DNA from: Nymphaea colorata
Taxonomy: Eukaryota > Streptophyta > Magnoliopsida > Nymphaeales > Nymphaeaceae
Assembly (NCBI RefSeq): GCF_008831285.2
Contig: NC_045142.1
Coordinates: 1,929,001-1,993,000 of the forward strand
Reading direction: 5' to 3'
Length of the DNA: 64,000 nucleotides
Shown here: positions 27,234-39,799 of the stretch, in pieces
Layout of the letters: each line of letters opens with the position of its first letter
Numbering within the stretch: position 1 is the first letter of the stretch
The notes under the pieces: model-generated
What the model saw: the letters and a program-made list of their open reading frames with translations, nothing else
Database searches by the model: none
What the model was told of the DNA's origin: nothing
Position numbers and translations under genes: made by a program

Positions 27234-29247
27234 TCAAGATGGCGTTACAGTAATCGCAGCACTGCTGGGATTTCTAGCTTCCTTATGGAACGTGGTTGGA
27301 GAATCCAAGTTATTCTTCTTAGCTGCTAGCCTTTCTTTTTGTAACGTGAAATTCATTTACAAATTTTTATCATCAAATTGTACGTGCAATATAAGCAGGA
27401 TCACGTAGATTGAGATTCACATTTTTCCTGGTGATTTAGTTCTGTAACATTTTGAGACCAGACGGATGGTTGCGACTGCGAGGCAGAAGGCTTATCACAT
27501 TGGAAGTCAAAATGCTTCATGTAACAGTTCAATGGCGTGGACAGCAACAACAGATGGCTGATTATGTGGTTTCTTCACCTAGATCTTGTACCCTTCTCGT
27601 TCATGTAACTTGAGGACAATCTCTTTTTTGCCTCTGGGCAAAGTAATCCGTCTCAGCAACAAGCGTGCTGCTTGATTATACATACCCTTTGCCATCTCTG
27701 TGCTCAATAACAGAAAAGCTAGGGTTAACAATGACTACTCGGTAATCAATCGACTCATCAAAAGCCTTGCCTGAATTGCTCAATCTCAGTTCGCTGAAAT
27801 TCAGATCCTTTCAATCTCTTTGATGTGCAGTCTGTGAAATCTAGATTGGAACTCAAGCTCCCTTGAGAGTAGGACGCTGCCACAGGACTGGTTGAAGTTG
27901 GAATTTTGACCATTACTTCATTCTCTGTTAGGCCTATTCGTCGGGATTGCAGAAAAGCACCAAAAAATGCCACCATATATAGTTGAATTATGTTCATCTT
28001 TATGGATAAATACGCTTGTTGGTACTATACGCCATAATCACAGAATCGTGCATTTGGTGCTAAAAGCAATGCTCAAAGGAATTGATGCCTACACAGTGTG
28101 AGAAGTATGCAAACGCTGCGTACCAAAGTTCTCCCAGATAAATCCCCGAAGATGTCGACTTCATTGGCATCGGATAAGCGTCGTTGATACTCCTCTACGG
28201 TGCTGACCAACTGAAAGCACTGCCAACTGAAAATTCGACGTTGTGAAAAGTCAAGCCGATTTTTCTTCTTTCAACGCTTTCAGTTTTTGATAACCTGGTC
28301 TGTACCGTATTATAACCTGAATATTGGAAAGAAAAATCAAATTAGTTAACTTGTCACCGCACAACAGGTTAGGATGGTGCTGTACTTTGCACAACAGTCT
28401 TGATGTTATGCTTTTGGCAAGTGATGAACCATAACTTCGTCAGAGCTGGTGACAAAGCTTCTAAAATTTCCAGATAGTAAAGTAAAGCAGGTATATATAT
28501 ATATAGGCGTATGACTTTCCCCATTTGGTGAATAGTGTTTGCCAAAGAAGATCGGGAGGAGAAATTGAGAAAACACATGTACGCAAAAAAAAAAACAAAG
28601 GTAGGGAGTGGAGATATTTGGAAATTATTTTCAAAAGAGTGTCCTTTTTAGTCCTTTAATTTTATTGATTTTTTTTGTTCCTACAAAAAGTTTTTTTTTA
28701 TTAATCAGGAACATTTTCATTATTAGTTTTATGCACCAGTATCTGGAAGAAATCGCCTGCTGAAACTGAAGCTCACTCAAAAAAAAAAAACAAACGAAGG
28801 TACCCATGAAGCGAAATTACTTACTTGCAGTACAGGAATGAGGAGGATGGCAAGTGGAAGTGAGCCACATTCTTTTTGCTCGAATGGTTGTCAGTTCTTG
28901 GTGCAAGCTGAAGCTTGGTGCACTGAAAAGCCTAAATTTGCTATTGTCTAGGAGCCGCAGGGGACATTAAAGCTAGAATAAACTAAAAACTGTCACAATG
29001 ATAGCTTTGTGGATCGCAACAACTAGGGCGAACCCAGAACAAAAAAGCGCGGTCTATTAGTTATGAAAGTAATATAAAATAGAAATAGAATGTCATGAAA
29101 AAGCAGGACAAATGAATGATAATTTCTTATAGAACTGGCAATGTTCTCATGAAATATAGATTAGATAACTCATGAACCCTGAACGATATATATTTCATTG
29201 CAATTAATAAAAGACTTTTGAATGATTGAATCATAGAAGTGTTTTAC

Positions 29248-29868
29248 CAGTCCATGTATGTGAACGTTGATGAATAGTTCCCGGACTTTGTATATAACAA
29301 GCGGTGATGATATTCATGAAATTCGGCCCTGTCAAAAAATATCAAAGTAGACCAACCAAACAAACCAAGAGAGAAGGGTGACATTACCACGTAATTGTAT
29401 CAGGCAAAAACACAAACATAGTTAAGCACAAACCAAAATCATACCCTCCATATATGGGTAGCACCTTTGATAGACTCAAAGGAAAATCATAGCCGCATTG
29501 GGAATCCACTGTTCCCATGACCCTTAAACCCATCCACATCCAATAAGTAAATAGATGAGGCCTTGTAATGGCGGGTCTAATAACAGTAACAGAACCAAGG
29601 AACACAATCTAGAAGGGATGAGCATATAATGAAATTATTCCAAAAGGTGATGCATACCTGCGCAGGATGAGACAGACACCAAATTAATAAAAGGTTATGT
29701 GTATGCCTACTATCGTGTGCATGATTATAAGTTGAAGAGGGTACTTACTCATGATGGACACTGTGCACATTTTTGTACAATCCTTTGGTATGTAAAACCC
29801 AGTGCCCCCAATAGAAGAGGAAGTCTTCCAGGATAAAGTCAAAGACAATTTGTGCAGCTACTACTTTG
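29248..29868 (-). pseudogene. Methylsterol monooxygenase (SMO) pseudogene 2
   Basis: Inverted paralogue of the pseudogene at 11564-13060, with exons at 29749-29868, 29434-29657 and 29248-29328 and matching exon lengths (120 and 81 nt for the outer two). It keeps histidine boxes HWVLH and HSVHH and the block RPHLFTYWMWMGLRV, and its middle exon is uninterrupted (VDSQCGYDFPLSL). It carries the same in-frame TAG after AHPF as pseudogene 1. Upstream exons are gone: a Copia LTR begins at 29998 within the preceding intron. It is non-functional. Confidence 0.85.
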
Positions 29869-29997
29869 CTGTAGTGCCAAGTTATATGATTACTGTTTAC
29901 CAGAAGGAGAAATTCTCAACTCCCTATAAGATATCTAATTGCAAAAAAAGGAAAAATGAGCTCATATATTAATTGGTTGAGAAGTTCTGGTTGAGGT

Positions 29998-30327
29998 TGT
30001 AAGATTTTGGGTATCGAACTGTAACCCATGATCAGTTTCGGCAAAGGAAAGGTTAAGAGAGAAAACAAGAAAGGAGAAAATGAGGAAGGGAGGTGAGTGT
30101 ACATTCTCATGCAGCCCATTTATAATGATCCTTCTACACAATTTACAAGAATCTAAAATGAAACAATCACAAATTCTAAAGTCTAGAGCGAAGCAAACAC
30201 AATAATCTAAAGTCGAGATTAAAACAATTACAAAAATTATAATCATAACTCCACCTAGATAAATGTGATCAAACATAGGTAGACGTGTTGGATCTAGATC
30301 AGATTAGATCTATCCAATATCTTATCA
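29998..30327 (-). mobile_element. Copia 3' LTR
   Basis: On the minus strand the 330-bp LTR starts TGATAAGATATTGG and ends CTTACA, directly after the polypurine tract. The bordering 5 bp is ACCTC (minus strand), a possible target duplication whose partner is not found because the element is 5'-truncated. Confidence 0.75.
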
Positions 30328-30370
30328 TCTTTCCTCAAGTTGTATATGGTTTTGCACCATATACAACTTG
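30328..30370 (-). other. Copia polypurine tract and adjacent perfect hairpin
   Basis: GAGGAAAGA (minus strand, 30328-30336) is the polypurine tract priming plus-strand DNA synthesis. Immediately before it lies a perfect 15-bp stem, CAAGTTGTATATGGT, with a 5-nt loop (30336-30370). Confidence 0.75.
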
Positions 30371-30381
30371 TCTTCTAGATA

Positions 30382-30807
30382 TCAAAATTGTTGTTTCGTT
30401 AGTCCTTTTATAAATAAGTGTGCAACTTGTTCATCTGTACGAACATAAATAGGTTGAACCTCCTTGTCTTCCATTTTTTGTCTAATAAAATGTTGATCAA
30501 TCTCAATGTGCTTTGTTCGATCATGTTGTATGGGATTAAAAGCAATGTTAATTGTGTTTTGATTATCGTACATTAGCATTGATATTTTAATTTTTTCTCT
30601 AATGTCTTCTAACAAATGTCTAACCCATGTAACTTCAGTAGTACCTGCAGCCATACATTTGTATTCAGCTTTAGTGTTGGATTGTCCCACTGCCTTTTGT
30701 TTTCGACAACTCCATGACACAAGGTTACGTCCAATGAAAATACGAAAACCATAAATAGAATTTTTTTGACTGGAATCTCCAGCCCAATCTACATTTGTGA
30801 ATTGCAT
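30382..30807 (-). pseudogene. Copia pol C-terminus (RNase H)
   Basis: The 141-codon frame encodes the Copia RNase H end: VDWAGDSSQKNSIYGF, LVSWSCRKQKAVGQSNTKAEY, YDNQNTINIAFNPIQHDRTK, HIEIDQHFIRQ and the tail VAHLFIKGL. Active-site acidic residues (Asp in DWAGD, Glu in KAEY, Asp in YDN) are present. The rest of pol (protease, integrase, most of reverse transcriptase) is missing: the frame ends at 30807, where repeat copy C begins. A truncated retrotransposon. Confidence 0.9.
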
Positions 30808-33800
30808 GGATATCGCATAATTGACAAAGAGATTTGGATTAGGTCAAATCCAGACCAAGATGTTGACCCGTTCGGTGTCATCGAGTTAAAAGTAGAGATG
30901 GCAGAATGGGTGAGCCAAAGTAGGACCCGCTTGGGCCTTGGCCCTACCAACATTTTTTTTTAATTTACATATAAATTTTAGATTTCAATAACGAGTAAAT
31001 CATAATAAGAATAAAAACATCATGTTTTTAAGTAATGTATTTTAATAATATATGTTTCGACAACACAATGTTCTACCTATCAAACACCCTCCAAATGTAA
31101 CATATCCACACAAAACCCTAGATACGATGATATATCAAAATGGAAAAATTCTTTACATATGTTCTCCCCTTATAGACTCACAAGTTTTCAGGTGGGTCAA
31201 CGGTGGCATTCGGTGGCATGTGGTGGTGCCGCTATTATAGGGAGAGCGGTCTGTCACACTATCATCCATAGATGCTTCAAAAGATAGTACAATCGATGAA
31301 GCACTGTCCCTTATTTGAAGGCTGAAGACAATCTAGAATTTGTTTCAATATATAAGGAATGTAGGTCATAATGCTTCAAATTATATGTCGTAGTTTACCC
31401 AGATCCTGATGCAGCCTAGAACCCCAGAGGCATAAAGAGAACCAGGGGGCCTCTGGGTCTTCTTCAGGCAGTGGGTTGTTAGCCTCTTACTTGCCCTGAA
31501 GGTTACAAGGCTTTAAGTTGTGAGGGATAACCAGAGAGATTAAGACAATGGTAAACATGTCACTTCTAATGATACAGACTCTGGCACATTGTAACATAAT
31601 GGATTTCTTTCTCAAGAAAACAAAGCAAACAGGATTTGCTTTTTCTTTCTTAAAACTTATAATAATAGAACATCTGGGATCTCCTATTTGAGAAAGCATC
31701 TGATCAGCATCAGCTGCGTTGCCTCATGCCTTCATTGCATGTTCATGGATTCCCTTAGAAAATTCACAAAAAACATTGCAAACAGCTACACCTGCGGATC
31801 TCCTTAGCATGTGCAGCAAGCACAAAGAATCCGCCAGTAGTGAAGGGAGTCAGATCAACTACACCTTTTTTTTTTCTTTTTTAAAGAGGGGCAAAGGCTT
31901 TCCCTTTTTATCATGCTTCTTGGGTCCAAGATTGTGCTGATGTTTCAAATAGAGTCAGTACACCTTTAATTTGATGCCACGCTCTACCTTCATACACAGG
32001 AAGCAGCACACCACATGTGTGGAGCTGATGACATGCTGTCCTTAGACTGAGAGCCGTGGGTCCTGCAGTCCTTTTTTGGTAGACCGAATTGAGAACCATT
32101 CTTGTGGTTCTAGCAGTCCTTAGACTGAGACCGATGGTTCTTACGATTCACAACTTGGTCCCGCCATTGTTGTCCTCCTTTTGGCCTTTCTGTGACGTGT
32201 TTACATCAAAATGGAGGAACACATTCATTCCATCGGATAAGGGGTCAGGGACTAGCTAGAGATGGGTCGCCCTCTACTGGATCCGTATTTATGAACCTTT
32301 GGTCCAAAACCTGCTTCCACTTAAACAGTTGGGTCCTCTCCTCTTTTCTATTGTTGTTTATCCCGTTTACATCAAAACAAGAATTCTGATAAATCCGCTT
32401 TAGTGAAACCCTTGTGGAATTGACAACGTTAATCAAAAGAGTTAGTGCAACTGGCAATGTTAATCGAAGAATTAGTGCAACATACAATGTTAATCAAAGA
32501 GTTTCCTTGGATGTTGTGAACCAAATTATTTTTCATTGCATGTCATATTTGTGTTCTTTTGGTGGCTCAATGAAGCATATGATGCTATTGGCAACAATTT
32601 GATGTAATTGATGTGATATGACGAAGCGTACACCAATGTCCATTTGTTTATATTTTCCACATAAATTATATTCTTTGTATTTTATTGAAATATTTCTATC
32701 AATATTAAATGGGCATGCATTATATAGTATTCATGTATATACACACACTTTACTTTCTATTAACGCTAAGCACAATGTATGTCCCAACAAAAATAAAAAA
32801 AGATGAATTTAATTTATGCCTTTTGCCCACAGATGCAACATGAAGAGGTCCATCTCCTCTTCATTTCTTCAAGAAACGCATTATTTTCCAAATTTAGAGG
32901 CATGCAAGTAAAGGTTTTCTAAATTCCTACTTAAATTTTATTAATTCAAACATCAAAATCCTAGTTCGTCCACTAATTTAGGCTTTCATTTTAGCTCGGT
33001 CAGATGTGAGTCCACTAACCGGCCTCTTTAAATCAACTGATCATCCCCTTTCCCTAGATTTGGCATGTTATTTTCTACTTCAAAATGAATTTTAGAAGAT
33101 TTCTTGATTATCCACATTAAGCCATAGAAACTTTCAATTTTCCTCTAGTTAGTTAGGTTGTCCCCTTTAAGATGCAAGAATTGTCCTTGCATTCCTTCTC
33201 ATTTAAATGTTTTTCTTTTCAAAATGAATTTCAAAGTTCCTACTAAATTCAGATTTTAAATTTATGATTAGTTTTCCTCTTCGTTTAGAACCTTACTCTG
33301 AAGCAAGACTCAACTTCAACATGCCTAGATCAGAACTGTGATTCAATTATGACTGGACTTCAATGCCCCTTTAGCCTGATCCCTGATTTTATTTCTTTTG
33401 AAATCTAGGTTTAACCATCTTTACATCTCTTCCCAAACATAATTTTTATGTCATCGCCTTTCAAAACTCTTGCATCGTGTAGATTTAGGATGCATGCATG
33501 AACCCCATGATGAAAGAGGGTTTTCCTAAGAATATTATGTGTATTTCTAAAACCCTAAAGGTCTAATTAGGGTTTTCCAATCATGTGTTTTTCTACTTGC
33601 TTATTGCATCATTTTCCTAAAACAAGCTTACTTCGAATTAGGATGCATTAGTATAGGCATTTCTAGGTATATATTGAAACACATAGTTAATATTTAGGCA
33701 TTGCTCAATCGTTGCTTTGGTTACTCCTCATGAGGGCATCAAGAATAGCCGAAGCTGGTACCGACAGGTCGGGTCCCATTTCTCATTTCTTTTATCCCAT

Positions 33801-34648
33801 ATTTTAAAACAGAGACAAGTATATCTTTCCAAGTTAGCCATCATTTGCTGTCATAATTTTTCGTATATAAACAAGTGTTCATCACTCAGACGATGCTTTG
33901 CCCAGAACAATATGAAGCTCTATTCTTGGGTCAAGGAAGGCGAATTGACTTCAAGCTTGGCTACCGAAGCTTGACTTGTGCAACAACAGCCCTAGCTCCC
34001 TCAAGCTCAGCTAATGTGCTCCATTAAGAATAATAAATTGTCATTTACATTAATAGCATTCAAGAGCTAGGTAACCCGCCACTTATTTCTACGCCCATCT
34101 AGCAGTTAAGGAAATTAAGTTTGTCATTATTGAAATTGTGAATTTCTAAAACTGTTAATTATGAAACATTTGAGATTGTGAAGTCTAAAACATTCTTTGA
34201 ACATATAAAGTCCAATAATCCAAGCTAATCTATGGTTCTAACTAGATTTGGTTGAAAAGGTATTTAGAGATGCAATCTAGATGGCTCAGCAGATTGAGAA
34301 GGAAATCATGGGAAGAAAAGATATTGAGAGATAAAATTTAGTTTGCTCAACAGATTGCCAATGAAATCATTAATCAGTCGGTGATGTTGCCTAGAAAACA
34401 TGCGTTAATTGAGGAAGCTGATGGGTGCTTTCAACAAGAAAGAGGTAAGTCAATCTGTTGACCTTGCAATGCCTCATAAATCCAGCAAAAAAATCTCAAA
34501 CACTAATGTTAAAAAATTTGTTGATGACCATCCCGGAAATCTTGTAACCAGCTCTCATAAAATAAAGGAGAGGATTGAGTTGAAACTCCACTATATTACG
34601 AAGAAGCTTGTCACATGGTATGGCATGGTGGAAGTGCCTTTCTCACTT
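30808..34648 (+). repeat. Dispersed repeat family, copy C
   Basis: Aligns along its whole length with copy D (40876-45117) in inverse orientation. It starts sharply at the Copia truncation point and ends at fold-back element F2. The ORF at 34409-34660 (MRKLMGAFNKKEVSQSV, later KKLVTWYGMVEVPFS) is the longest preserved frame in this conserved part, but it has no recognised domain and runs into F2. Confidence 0.75.
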
Positions 34649-36254
34649 ATCTCTCGGTAATAGTGGGATATTTTCTGAATCCATCCACTCCTTTTGTTTT
34701 TCAATTGGGTGGTTAGTGGGATATGACTACACGCTCGAATCTGTGAATAGAAAATTTTTGGTGTTTAGATACATTTTTTCAAAAACCTAGTAACATAGAT
34801 GCGATTTTGCTATCTACAAATTGAAATACAAATTTTCATGTATAATTAAGATTTTATAAGCTGAAAAATGTGGGCCGTTTGATTTTAAGTTGGTCATAGC
34901 ATTTTCACGTATGCATTGCAAAAACTTTTTTGTTGGTTGTTAATTAAGTTCTCTAACACGAAAGGACATCTATGCATTTACTTGTATGTAAGACGTTCAT
35001 ATATTATGTTACAGTTTAGTTCCTGAAACATTTTCTTTACTCATCTTATTTGACGGTCTCCTTTTGTTTAACGGTTTGTATATAACCTAATAGATTTGTC
35101 AATGTTGGAGAATTTGGAAGACCTTGAAAACCAAAGGATAAATTTAAGATATATCCAATAAAATGAGGACCTTCCTGGGAAGGTCTCAGGATGCACATCC
35201 GAAATTAGAAACCATGGGCTTACATGTTCTGACAGAGTCAAAAAAGCAAGATCAGAACAGTTTGATAAGTCGATAATCGAAATCTAAATTCCCTTTGATA
35301 CCTATCAACTGAAACAGGCGACGAAGAAAAAGGTAATATTTGCTAAAGAAAACTTAATCGGGCAGCTTTTGACGAATAGGAGAAACGGAGGGGGAGGTAA
35401 ATATTGTGTACCAGCAGAAGTTAACAAGAACCAAAGGTTTCTGTAACCTTTTGATGAAATTAGAAACCTTTGGTTCTTGTTAGCTTCTGCTGGTAGACAA
35501 TATTTACCTCCCCCTCCGTTTCTCCTATTCGTCAAAAGCAGCCCGATTAAGTTTTCTTTAGCAAATATTACCTTTTTCTTGGTCGCTTTTTCAGTTGATA
35601 GGTATCAAAGGGAATTTAGATTTCGATTATCGACTTACCAAACTGTTCTGATCTTGCTTTTTTGACTCTGTCAGAACATGTAAGCCCATGGTTTCTAATT
35701 TCGGATGTGCATCCTGAGATCTTCCCAGGAAGGTCCTCATTTTATTGGATTTATCTTAAATTTATCCTTTGGTTTTCAAGGTCTTCCAAATTCTCCAACA
35801 TTGACAAATCTATTAGGTTATATACAAACCGTTAAACAAAAGGAGACCGTCAAATAAGATGAGTAAAGAAAATGTTTCAGGAACTAAACTGTAACATAAT
35901 ATATGAACGTCTTTCATACAAGTAAATGCATAGATGTCCGTTCGTGTTAGAGAACTTAATTAACAACAAACAAAAAAAAAAATTGCAATGCATACGTGAA
36001 AATGCTATGACCAACTTAAAATCAAACGGCCCAACATTTTTCAGCTTATAAAATCTTAATTATACATGAAAATTTGTATTTCAGTCTGTAGATAGCAAAA
36101 TCGCATCTATCTTACTAGTTTTTTGGAAAAATGTATCTAAACACGAAAAAAATTCTATCACAGATTCGAGCGTAGTCATATCCCACTAACCACCCAATTG
36201 AAAAACAAAAAGAGTGGATGGATTCAGAAAATATCCCACTATTACCAAGAGATA
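34649..36254. mobile_element. Fold-back element F2
   Basis: Arms 34649-35442 and 35462-36254 are nearly perfect inverse copies of about 794 bp with a 19-bp loop. The termini read TATCTCT(C/T)GGTAATAGTG. It disrupts repeat copy C just after CTTTCTC. The right flank does not resume copy C, so a simple insertion with a TSD cannot be shown. No protein is encoded. Confidence 0.85.
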
Positions 36255-38621
36255 CGTGTCAGAGCCAGACCACTTGAAATTTCCGAACAAGTCACTAGAA
36301 ATTTGGTACATGAGAGAAATCAAGAGGGAAGGGGAACCTGGTCTCTGCTCATTCCTCCTCATGAATTCTTGCCTTGTGTCTGTCTGATGGCAGTTCTGCG
36401 AAGGTGGTTTCTGTTTAAGAAAATTTCAAAAGTAAACCTCAGTTATCTTAAATCACAATTAGATTGACTATTAACTTTCCTCACAAATCTAAACCACATT
36501 TAATTCTTACGTTTGGGGATTTCTACGTCCTTTTGTATGGTTAAGTTTTTGAAAAGAATGCTTAAAAACGTCACGGTCAAAATCTAAGCACTGTGTAATA
36601 AATCGAAAAAGTTGCTTGTCGTTAAGTGGTCTCGTTCTTGGAAGATTCTTTATCATAAGAAAAAAAAGTGAAATCTGAAAACAAATTATTCTCAAACCTT
36701 TTGAACAATAAAACATAAAAACTGGCAGGACTTCTAGGTTTGCCTTTTCTTGTCTTTACACCCATTAAACTAATTAGGAAAAACAAAGGAAAAAGTCTTC
36801 AGATGCCTAAGGTGTTTCCCACCTCGTCTTTTGCGTTCTTCGTCACTAGTAACGGTTGCTTTATCTCCAACGAACCAGTTAATTGAAAAAGTTATCAATT
36901 TGGTACGTAAGGCCAACTTTTGTTTTTAATTCCAAAACAAGCATGAGATCTTTTACATTTGTAGTTCACTCGATTTTTCTAAGGAGGAGGTTATTTGTTA
37001 AGAACTCAACGCCAGCTTCCACACCCTCCCTTATTCTGTCGTAAATTACGGTCGGATCTAGAAGACACGATAAGTGTATCCAGAAATTTTTAGTTGAACG
37101 CCATGAATTCAAAAATTCTAATTATAATAAAATTAATAAGGGACACTAAGCAAATTAATGAAGGCACCAATATAGCAATATATAAGAAAATGATTCGATA
37201 TCACCTAATTACCATGTCTTTGTGAGTAAACACACTTAATTACCATGCCTTGGGTGCAGTGGTGGAGCCACATATGGGCAGGTGTCTCCAACTGACCAGC
37301 CCAACAAAAACTTTTTATCATATTGATACTTAAAGAAATTTACTCATTTAGATATAATACTACTCTTTAAGGTGCGAGAGCTTTTTAGCCATCAGCCCAA
37401 ATTATTGGTTTCTCCACCACATAGGTGAGCAAAAGGTTTCTCGTGCCACTTGAAAAGAGAGATAAAACTCGCACGAAACCCTTCGTCTTCCTAAGGTGCA
37501 AGGTTTGCTTTTGATGTCTCGGAATGCCTCCCTTGCCACACTTCAATTTAAGTGTCACATAAAAATTTAGGTAACTTCCGGCCTTATACCCAAAAGGTCT
37601 CAATTACAACAATGCATCCCCTACATTTTCAAAACTAAACACATTTACCAATTTTTTGGGAGAAATAAAATAAAAACAATGTTTTAAGGGGGCGTTTGAT
37701 CAGTCCTTTTGTAAATTGATAGATGAGGTGATTTGGAGGGTGTTTGATTTTTGTTTTTGTTATTTCACCGGCGACGCTGCTGGCCGTGGCCGCCCTCAAA
37801 CCATTGACGACCCCCCCCAAGTACGCAACATGATGCCATGTTCTGCTTTGTTCATTTTTTGGATTCCTACATCGTTGCCACCGCATGCCACCTTCTCCAC
37901 CAATGTCCGGAGCTCGCCGACCACCACCACCTCTTCCTACCTCCAGTGGCGTCCCTAACGGTGTTTCCCAATGTCAGGAGCCATCTTCGGCCGCTTCGAA
38001 TGTCTCCAGCCACATCTGTACGTGCAACTGCTGGTGACTCACGAGGGTCAGTGAACCGATCGCCATCCGTTCAATGTGTGCCCAAGTCGCGTGTTCCTCT
38101 CTATCCTTTTCACGCATTCAGCAAGGACTTCACTCATCCATTTGTCCACTAAATCCATCCTTTTCGAACATTCAGCGAGGCCTTCACTCGTGCTGCATAT
38201 TCTTTTGCAGGTTTACCATAATACTCTGTAGCTATGACAAACTAGGATCCTGCTTGCCCTTGTGCACATTGGCCTTGATTGATTGTTGCTTCTACCATAA
38301 AGAGATTATTTCTCAAGTCTTCACTTATTGTTGAAAACAATGGAAGAACCCTAGCCTCTGATACCACTTTAACCCAGTGGAAAAGAGGACTGCCCCTCTA
38401 ACCAATAATCAACGTGTAAATTAAACTAAGAAAATCAAAAGGAATGTGAAATGAAATAGCTATAACTGTAAGAAAGGAAAACTTAAAGAGGTTACTATTT
38501 CACTGAACTCAAGAACACTCACAAACGAAGCCTAAACACCCGTAAATTGGGTAATTAACATATGGTTAGAATGGCATGCAATTCCCGCTGATTCTCTTGT
38601 ATCTTAGAGTCATTTTTTGTT
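36255..38621. other. Unassigned DNA with a GC-rich patch
   Basis: No gene could be supported. About 37760-38210 is GC-rich with proline/histidine-coding frames and may be a captured or decayed coding piece. At 38353-38366 the minus strand reads TGGTATCAGAGG, resembling a tRNA-Met primer-binding site of an LTR retrotransposon, but no LTR pair was identified. Confidence 0.35.
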
Positions 38622-38730
38622 TTGTAAGTGATGTCTGTATATACCAAGGGGCGACAGAATTAGTACGAATATTGCCCTTTGGCCTTTGCCCACTCACATG
38701 CCAAGTTCTTTGTAATCTGGTTCAGAGCAG
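38622..38730 (-). pseudogene. SDR exon-4 relic (tropinone-reductase-like)
   Basis: The minus strand after an AG acceptor (38731-38732) reads ALNQITKNLACEWAK, then a 7-bp insertion that shifts the frame, then NIRTNSVAPWYIQTSLT. This matches exon 4 of the intact gene ([17 protein letters not shown] to [11 protein letters not shown]). Neighbouring exons 3 and 5 are not found. It is the third SDR relic in the window and the only one on the minus strand. Confidence 0.75.
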
Positions 38731-38804
38731 CTAGTAGAACAACATTGTCCTTATCTTCTATCCTTTTTTTATGAATGAATTGCTTTCTCCCACTTAATTC
38801 CATA

Positions 38805-39019
38805 GGATGCAGATACAAAGAACGCCGAACCAGCTACTGTTAACCGACCATGGTCGTCGGTGCCTCAGTTCGCCGTGATGGATGTGACCCAAGGTATCCA
38901 TGTATATTTTATCGACAAATTTGATACCACAAATGCGACGCATCAAAAAGATGATGTGCTCTGCACGATCGATCTTAGACTTGGTTTTCTCCATTCGTAT
39001 TATTTAGGGCATCTTTAAC
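38805..39019 (+). pseudogene. Possible NOI/RIN4-like exon remnant
   Basis: After an AG acceptor (TTCCATAG) the frame runs DADTKNAEPATV, PWSSVPQFAVMDVTQGI and HVYFIDKF, ending at a TAA. The order of V-P-x-F, W/M-D and a Y-F block resembles the NOI domain of RIN4-like plant proteins, but the family's conserved FG-W is not intact. No upstream exon was found. Weak assignment. Confidence 0.25.
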
Positions 39020-39799
39020 AGCTTTTTTTTTTAACTTAGAATCCAAGAAATACGCAGAAAGAATCCTTATGCAAAACTTCAAATTCAGTGTACACGTACA
39101 CGTATATGCGCCGTGCTGGAGGTTGGATATATATATATGCAGTGGCAGGACTGCATTAAGAATGAACAGGAGTGTGCACAATCCTTACACCAACTGCGGT
39201 GGCCTCTGTTCCCTCTCACCAGTAAAAAAAAACAGTTCCAAATTCAACGAACAATCCTTATCCTTCTTAACTTACGCAGTTACTGACATGTTTCCAATGT
39301 GTGCAAGTGAAGAAGTCCCAGCATCACCATTAATTCAACACAGAGATACTACTAAAAAACTTGTTCCACTAGCCTATGCTCAGAGTTCTGTGGCCATTTT
39401 GGCTAAATGGGTACCGCACCTCTTCCAAGCAGGGTTGCAGATGGGCCGGAAACAGAACAGGAAATGTTAGCATTTATCGCCGTAATGCCGTATTTGATCG
39501 AAATCCAGACTCCTTAGGCTCCACTCTCTCTTCAACAGTGAGACAACTGATTTTATGAAAAACGTTCTTTCAGGTCATGAGTGAAAGTCATGTGAACCAG
39601 CATCGGTAATGCTTCTCATGACATTTTCCAGGCAAGTCACTTCAGGAGCATATAACTGATCCATGCTACTGAATACATGGGCAAAATACATACCAACTTC
39701 ATGGCTGTCGAAGACAGCCAAATTTGGATGTCCCAACACTTGTCACAAACATGCCCCAATCCAAATTTTTGGTCGATTTCTGTTTCTTTAATTCGTTAA
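39020..39799. other. Unassigned DNA
   Basis: The open frame at 39069-39470 (133 codons, MQNFKFSVHVHVYAPC) has no recognised domain. Nothing else is visible until the Copia gag segment. Confidence 0.35.

Larger units (their letters stand above)
25744..29247. other. Intergenic DNA without a recognised gene
   Basis: I see two small tandem duplications, listed separately, and one minus-strand open frame at 27758-27997 (79 codons, starting MNIIQLYMVAFFGAF). The same strand downstream (about 27610-27730) has a second short frame reading MAKGMYNQAARLLLRRITLP. Neither matches a family I know. They could be exons of an unannotated gene, but no convincing splice pairing was found. About 29080-29247 aligns with SMO pseudogene 1 flank. 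Confidence 0.4.
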
